The translations under genes and the position numbers were made by a program. 18,137 nucleotides of DNA from CAZMOK01 sp964567785. GTDB lineage: Bacteria > Bacteroidota > Bacteroidia > Bacteroidales > JAGOPY01. Location of the stretch: positions 1-18,137 of the forward strand of contig CAZMOK010000057.1 in assembly GCA_964567785.1 (NCBI GenBank), written 5' to 3'. The notes below the pieces were generated by a model. The model was not told where the DNA came from. It ran no database searches and saw only the letters and a list, made by a program, of their open reading frames with translations. Below, one piece after another: positions 13,380-18,137 of this stretch; positions within the stretch are counted from its first letter, which is position 1, and each line of letters opens with the position of its first letter.

Positions 13380-16300
13380 GTTTTCTTACAAAAATATTCG
13401 GTGATAAAGCCACTCGCGACCTGAAGGCTTTGTCGCCTTTTGTCCATAAGATCAAAGAAGCTTCAGAACATATTGAGAAGTTGAGTAATGATGACCTCAG
13501 GAATAAGACCACAGAATTTAAGGCGAGGATACAGGAGCATACGGCTGCTGAAACAAACAGGATAAGTGAGATCAAGAAGCAGATAGAGGCTGAGGAAGAC
13601 ATCGCGGCACGTGAGGGATTATGGGAAGAAGTTGACAAGATTGAGAAAGCCCGTTACGTTAAGGCTCAGGAAGTGTTGGACGAGATACTTCCTGAGGCCT
13701 TTGCAGTAATTAAAGAGACTGCAAGGCGGTTCAAGGACAATGAAGTGGTGGAAGTTACAGCTAATGAATGGGATAAGACACTTGCCGCTATGAGGGACAA
13801 CATCGAGATCAAAGGCGATAAAGCCCGCTACAAGAATGAGTGGATGGCAGGGGGAAATCTCATTAAATGGGACATGGTGCATTACGATGTCCAGTTAATA
13901 GGAGGGGTTGTACTTCACCAGGGAAAGATTGCAGAGATGGCAACCGGTGAAGGAAAAACACTGGTCGCTACGCTCCCTGTTTACCTGAATGCCCTTTCGG
14001 GGCTTGGCGTTCACATAGTCACAGTTAACGATTACCTTGCAAAACGTGACTCTGAGTGGATGGGTGCACTTTATGAGTTCCATGGCCTGAAAGTTGATTG
14101 TATTGACAAGCACGAGCCCAATTCAGAGAAAAGAAGGCAGGCATATCTCGCTGACATCACTTTTGGCACAAACAACGAGTTCGGTTTTGACTACCTCCGT
14201 GACAATATGACAGGAAACCCGAAGGAGCTTGTTCAGCGCCCACATAATTATACGATAGTGGATGAGGTTGACTCGGTCCTTATCGATGATGCCAGGACAC
14301 CCCTGATTATCTCAGGCCCCGCACCTAAGGGTGAAAACCAGGAATTCGACCATCTTAAACCTGTTGTTCAGAAACTCTATTCTGTACAGAAAAATTTGGT
14401 AACGAAGATGCTGGCCGAATCCAAATCGATACTCTCGAAAGAAAACCTTACTACAGAAGAGGAGAAAAAGGGAGGTGACCTGCTTTTTACCTGCTACAGG
14501 GGGTTGCCGAAGAACAACGCCCTGATAAAATTTCTCAGTGAGCCTGGAATGAGGGCGCTTGTGCAGAAAGTGGAGAATTTCTACCTGCAGGAGCAGGGCA
14601 AGAATATGCATCTTATCGACGATCAGCTCTACTTTGTTATCGACGAGAAGCACAATTCTATCGATATTATGGAGAAGGGGATCGACCTGATGACAGAAGG
14701 GTATGATGACCCCAATTTCTATATTTTGCCCGACATTGGCTCCGAATTGGCGGAGCTGGAAAAATCAAACCTTCCGGAGAATGAAGTCCTTGAAAAAAAG
14801 AATGAGCTGATGCAGGATTTCTCCCTTAAGTCTGACAGGGTACATACGGTCAACCAGTTGCTAAAGGCCTACGCACTTTTCGAAAAGGACGTTGAGTATG
14901 TGATCATGGATAACAAGATCAAGATCGTTGATGAGCAGACGGGCCGTATTATGGAGGGGAGAAGGTATTCCGACGGGCTGCACCAGGCTATCGAGGCAAA
15001 AGAGAATGTAAAAGTAGAAGCAGCCACGCAGACTTACGCCACCATCACGCTGCAGAACTATTTCAGGATGTACAATAAACTGGCCGGTATGACCGGTACC
15101 GCGGAGACTGAGGCCGGCGAGTTCTGGAATATTTATGAACTGGATGTGGTGGTAATTCCAACCAATAAGCCTATTGTCAGGGACGACAGGCAGGACCTGG
15201 TTTATAAGACCAAGCGGGAAAAATTCAATGCAGTGATCGATGAGATCAAAGATCTTGTATCACAGGGCAGACCGATACTGGTAGGTACTACTTCTGTGGA
15301 AACTTCAGAGCTGTTGAGCAGGATGCTTACACGTGGGAAGATACCCCACAATGTACTGAACGCAAAATTACACCAGAAAGAGGCACAGATAGTAGCTGAA
15401 GCCGGGCAACCGGGAATGGTTACCATTGCCACGAACATGGCAGGACGAGGAACAGACATCAAGCTGGGAAAAGGTGTAAGGGAAGCAGGCGGTCTTGCCA
15501 TTATTGGGACTGAAAGACACGAATCAAGGCGTGTCGACAGGCAGCTCAGAGGGCGGGCCGGCCGACAGGGTGACCCGGGCAGTTCGCAATTTTTTGTTTC
15601 CCTTGAGGACGACCTGATGAGGATGTTCGGTTCGGAAAGGATTGCCAAAGTAATGGACAGAATGGGCATCAAAGAAGGTGAGGTCATCCAGCACAACATG
15701 ATCACCAAGTCTATTGAAAGGGCCCAGAAAAAGGTCGAGGAAAATAACTTCGGGATCAGGAAAAGACTTCTTGAGTATGATGATGTGATGAACTCACAGC
15801 GGGAGGTGATCTACAAGAAAAGAAAACACGCCCTTTTCGGTGAACGGCTTGCTGTTGACATTTCTAACATGATGTACGAGGTTTCGGAGCAGATCGTGAC
15901 CGAATACCAGGAAATGAAGGACTTCGAAGGCTTCAAAATGGAATTGCTTCGAACACTTTCTGTGGAGTCTCCCTACGACGACAAAGAATTTTTCTCCCTG
16001 CCTCCTGGTAAGATGGCCGAGGAGATTTTTGAACAGGTTTATAAAAATTACAGGGAAAAATCCAAAGTGATCGCTGAACAGGTCCTGCCTGTAGTAACGG
16101 ATGTATATGAGAACCAGCCTCAGTACGAAAACATTGCCATACCCATAACCGATGGCAAGAAGACTATGCAGGTGGTTGCCAACCTAAAGAGAGCTGTTGA
16201 AGACGGAGGAATGGAAGTCATCCTTTCTATCGAAAAAGGCATTTCCCTTGCCATGATCGATGAGGCCTGGAAAGAACATCTCAGGGAACTCGACGATCTT

Positions 16301-16708
16301 AAGCAATCAGTGCAGAATGTAACCTATGAACAGAAAGATCCTCTCGTGATATACAAGCTTGAGTCGTTCGAACTTTTCCACAATATGCTGAACAGGGTGA
16401 ACAGGGATATATCATCCTTCCTCATCAAAGGAAAACTGCCTATCCAGGATGCTTCTGCCGTTAAGGAGGCAAAGATCACCAGAGGACTCGACAGGTCGAA
16501 AATGAAAGAGGAGAGAAACGACCTTCTGGCGCAGTCGCACAGCGATACCCAGGGTCCGAGAAAAGCCCAGCCGGTTAAGAGGGAAAAGAAGAAGATAGGA
16601 CGAAACGACAAGGTGAAGGTGCAGTATAGCGACGGCCGTATAATGACGGCAAAATTTAAGAAGGTGGAAGTGGATCTTGAGAGGGGCAACTGCCAGATCG
16701 TAAATTGA
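13376..16708 (+). CDS. secA: Protein translocase ATPase SecA
   Basis: Motor that pushes unfolded preproteins through SecYEG. It has 1,110 residues, against 901 in E. coli. Walker A MATGEGKT (188-195), DEVD (296-299), GMTGTAETEA (571-580), NMAGRGTDIKLG (687-698), and the arginine-finger region GTERHESRR (711-719) with RGRAGRQGDPG (725-735). Relative to E. coli SecA there is extra sequence near 50-100 (charged, helical) and about 90 extra residues inside the preprotein-binding region (between about 320 and 495). The C-terminus keeps IGRND (about 1074-1078) but lacks the CxC...CH zinc motif that usually follows, ending in KVKVQYSDGR and a basic segment. It has its own promoter and leader. Confidence 0.97.
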   Translation: MSFLTKIFGDKATRDLKALSPFVHKIKEASEHIEKLSNDDLRNKTTEFKARIQEHTAAETNRISEIKKQIEAEEDIAAREGLWEEVDKIEKARYVKAQEVLDEILPEAFAVIKETARRFKDNEVVEVTANEWDKTLAAMRDNIEIKGDKARYKNEWMAGGNLIKWDMVHYDVQLIGGVVLHQGKIAEMATGEGKTLVATLPVYLNALSGLGVHIVTVNDYLAKRDSEWMGALYEFHGLKVDCIDKHEPNSEKRRQAYLADITFGTNNEFGFDYLRDNMTGNPKELVQRPHNYTIVDEVDSVLIDDARTPLIISGPAPKGENQEFDHLKPVVQKLYSVQKNLVTKMLAESKSILSKENLTTEEEKKGGDLLFTCYRGLPKNNALIKFLSEPGMRALVQKVENFYLQEQGKNMHLIDDQLYFVIDEKHNSIDIMEKGIDLMTEGYDDPNFYILPDIGSELAELEKSNLPENEVLEKKNELMQDFSLKSDRVHTVNQLLKAYALFEKDVEYVIMDNKIKIVDEQTGRIMEGRRYSDGLHQAIEAKENVKVEAATQTYATITLQNYFRMYNKLAGMTGTAETEAGEFWNIYELDVVVIPTNKPIVRDDRQDLVYKTKREKFNAVIDEIKDLVSQGRPILVGTTSVETSELLSRMLTRGKIPHNVLNAKLHQKEAQIVAEAGQPGMVTIATNMAGRGTDIKLGKGVREAGGLAIIGTERHESRRVDRQLRGRAGRQGDPGSSQFFVSLEDDLMRMFGSERIAKVMDRMGIKEGEVIQHNMITKSIERAQKKVEENNFGIRKRLLEYDDVMNSQREVIYKKRKHALFGERLAVDISNMMYEVSEQIVTEYQEMKDFEGFKMELLRTLSVESPYDDKEFFSLPPGKMAEEIFEQVYKNYREKSKVIAEQVLPVVTDVYENQPQYENIAIPITDGKKTMQVVANLKRAVEDGGMEVILSIEKGISLAMIDEAWKEHLRELDDLKQSVQNVTYEQKDPLVIYKLESFELFHNMLNRVNRDISSFLIKGKLPIQDASAVKEAKITRGLDRSKMKEERNDLLAQSHSDTQGPRKAQPVKREKKKIGRNDKVKVQYSDGRIMTAKFKKVEVDLERGNCQIVN

Positions 16709-16728
16709 TCACCAGAACAGGTGATTTT
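16708..16728 (+). terminator. Weak intrinsic terminator after secA
   Basis: ATCACC (16708-16713) and GGTGAT (16720-16725) form a 6-base-pair stem with loop AGAACA, followed by TTT. The stem starts at the last base of the secA stop. It is short with a short T-run, so partial read-through into pyrH is likely. Confidence 0.4.
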
Positions 16729-16756
16729 AGAGCTGAATTAATCAATAAAAAGATAT

Positions 16757-17461
16757 ATGGAATTCAATCGGGTTTTGCTCAAGCTGAGCGGAGAATCACT
16801 GGTAGGGAATCAAGGCTATGGTATTGACCAGGACAGGCTGGCTTATTTTGTAGGTGAGTTGAAACTTGCTGCCGAAACCGGTGTCCAGATAGCAATCGTT
16901 GTGGGTGGTGGTAACATTTTCAGGGGGCTTTCAGGTACCCTTGAAGGTTTCGACCGTCAGGCCGGGGATTACATGGGCATGCTTGCCACAACCATCAACA
17001 GCCTTGCCCTTCAGTCAGAGCTTGAGAGAGAAGGGTTGCGGTGCAGCCTTTATTCAGGTTTCAGTATCGAATCGGTAACGAGGAAAATGTACGGGCCCGA
17101 GGCCATCAGGGACCTGGAAGACGGAAAGATCGTCATCATCAGCGGTGGCACGGGCAATCCTTATTTTACAACCGATACGGCTTCGGCATTGCGTGCCCTT
17201 GAAGTGAAGGCGGATGCTTTCCTGAAAGGCACCCGTGTGGACGGTGTTTACAGTGACGATCCGGAAAAGAACCCCCAGGCTACGAGATATTTCGACCTCA
17301 CTTTTGATGAAGCATATGATAAAGGATTGAAGATCATGGATCTTACAGCTTTCACTCTCTGCAGGGAAAACAAAATGCCGGTGGTAGTATTCAATATGAA
17401 CAAACCGGGAAACCTCTTGAAGATACTAAAAGGGGAGAAATCGGGAACCATCATTTCCTAG
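16757..17461 (+). CDS. pyrH: UMP kinase (uridylate kinase)
   Basis: Phosphorylates UMP to UDP; the bacterial enzyme is a hexamer of the amino-acid-kinase fold, usually allosterically controlled. The 234-residue protein has LKLSGE (9-13 region), VVGGGNIFRG (48-57), DYMGMLATTINSLAL (71-85), ISGGTGNPYFTTDTA (128-142) and VDGVYSDDP (161-169). It lies 48 bases after secA with no recognisable promoter between them, so it may depend on secA transcription. Its stop overlaps the tail of the convergent HAD gene by 11 bases. frr, its common neighbour elsewhere, is 12 kb away on the other strand. Confidence 0.96.
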   Translation: MEFNRVLLKLSGESLVGNQGYGIDQDRLAYFVGELKLAAETGVQIAIVVGGGNIFRGLSGTLEGFDRQAGDYMGMLATTINSLALQSELEREGLRCSLYSGFSIESVTRKMYGPEAIRDLEDGKIVIISGGTGNPYFTTDTASALRALEVKADAFLKGTRVDGVYSDDPEKNPQATRYFDLTFDEAYDKGLKIMDLTAFTLCRENKMPVVVFNMNKPGNLLKILKGEKSGTIIS

Positions 17462-18137
17462 AACAGCCCAGCAGCCCGGGTACCTCCTTCCAGGAGCTGA
17501 CTTCATAATTTGCAGCATCATCAGAACCATTGGATGAACCGGGATTGAAGAACATCTGGTCCATACCGATGTTGCGTGCCCCATCAATATCAACCCTGAT
17601 ATCATCACCTATCATCAGGCTTTCTTTCAAATGGGCCCTGGCAAGTTCAAGGGCATATTTGAAAATACCCGGTTCAGGCTTTTTAACACCGGCAGCTTCC
17701 GATGTTGTAATGGTGGTAAAGTACTTCCTGAGGTCACAGTTATCAAGCTTCTTCTGCTGTACTTCTTCAAATCCATTGGTAATAATGTGAAGGGAGTAGC
17801 AGTTTTTCAGGATTCCGAGTGATCTGTGTACCTCCGGAAAAAGAAAGGTTTTTTGCGGGCTTATGGTAATGTAATCTTCTGCTATATGAGTTGCCAGGAT
17901 AAGGTCATCGATCCCGAATTCATTCAGGGTCATCTCAAATCTTTTGATATTCAGGACTTCCTTCTTTATCTGGTTTTCCCTGTAGAGTCCCCAGAGCATG
18001 TCGTTGATCTTCGTGTACTTCGATAAAAAAATTTCGAGGTCTTTAATGCCTTTTTTTTTCAGGCCGAATTTTTCGAAAATGTCTTTAAAAGCCGCCAGCG
18101 CATTGGCTTCGAAATCCCACAATGTTTTATCGAGATC
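17451..18137 (-). CDS. YjjG-type HAD hydrolase (5'-nucleotidase), 5' end beyond window
   Basis: The frame stays open to the window edge and begins there with DLDKTLWDFEANAL, containing HAD motif I (DxDxT) directly before the LWDFE signature of YjjG-like nucleotidases. The true start must lie a few codons past 18137; a TTG at 18122 would remove the catalytic Asp residues and is not the start. Further motifs are IITNG (motif II), GVKKPEPGIF (motif III Lys) and MIGDDIRVDIDGA (motif IV acids). Relatives dephosphorylate nucleoside monophosphates, including non-canonical pyrimidines, or act on other small phosphates. The last 11 bases overlap the end of pyrH on the opposite strand. Confidence 0.88.
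   Translation of the reverse strand, partial: DLDKTLWDFEANALAAFKDIFEKFGLKKKGIKDLEIFLSKYTKINDMLWGLYRENQIKKEVLNIKRFEMTLNEFGIDDLILATHIAEDYITISPQKTFLFPEVHRSLGILKNCYSLHIITNGFEEVQQKKLDNCDLRKYFTTITTSEAAGVKKPEPGIFKYALELARAHLKESLMIGDDIRVDIDGARNIGMDQMFFNPGSSNGSDDAANYEVSSWKEVPGLLGCSRK

Noticed and set aside
18120..18122. TTG as start of the HAD gene
   Set aside because: The upstream in-frame DLDKT holds the catalytic aspartates, so the gene must begin beyond the window.

Overview
This window comes from a member of the Bacteroidota (Bacteroidetes), probably a draft or metagenome-assembled genome. Three things point there. The gene order rsfS-ftsH-LUD protein-cdsA-psd beside a divergent birA is typical of that phylum. 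Several start sites are preceded by the Bacteroidetes -7 promoter element TAnnTTTG, and Shine-Dalgarno sequences are mostly weak. SecA is about 1,110 residues with large insertions. A run of exactly 100 N marks a scaffold join. Nearly everything is chromosomal housekeeping; I see no prophage, insertion sequence, CRISPR array, tRNA or rRNA.

Layout. 1-4018 (+): purine nucleoside phosphorylase, an AI-2E family membrane protein with its own promoter, then a tight run of three small envelope-type genes (YtxH-like, phage-holin-like, 88-residue unknown) ending in a radical SAM/SPASM protein whose start overlaps the preceding stop. This block is bracketed by AT-rich heptanucleotide repeats in opposite orientation (1-38 and 4029-4072). 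4142-9498 (-): rsfS, ftsH, a LUD-domain gene, cdsA and psd, followed by frr, which has its own -7 element. 9648-10388 (+): birA, convergent with a pyrE-SRPBCC pair (10407-11440, -). 11528-17461 (+): coaD, a TlpA-like secreted thioredoxin-fold protein broken by the N gap, secA and pyrH. 17451-18137 (-): a YjjG-type HAD phosphatase cut by the window edge.

How the genes relate. cdsA makes CDP-diacylglycerol and psd makes phosphatidylethanolamine, so the minus-strand operon joins phospholipid synthesis to membrane protein quality control (ftsH) and ribosome silencing (rsfS). pyrE, pyrH, the phosphorylase and the HAD protein belong to nucleotide metabolism. coaD and birA serve CoA synthesis and biotin attachment. 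secA drives protein export.

Most worth a second look: the secA leader (promoter, hairpin and a 13-codon reading frame whose stop overlaps the secA start as ATGA); the small-gene/radical SAM cluster; the inverted heptad repeats; the scaffold gap, whose length does not fit the reading frame that clearly resumes after it; and active-site variants in the phosphorylase and BirA. No clear new defence or mobile system is visible.
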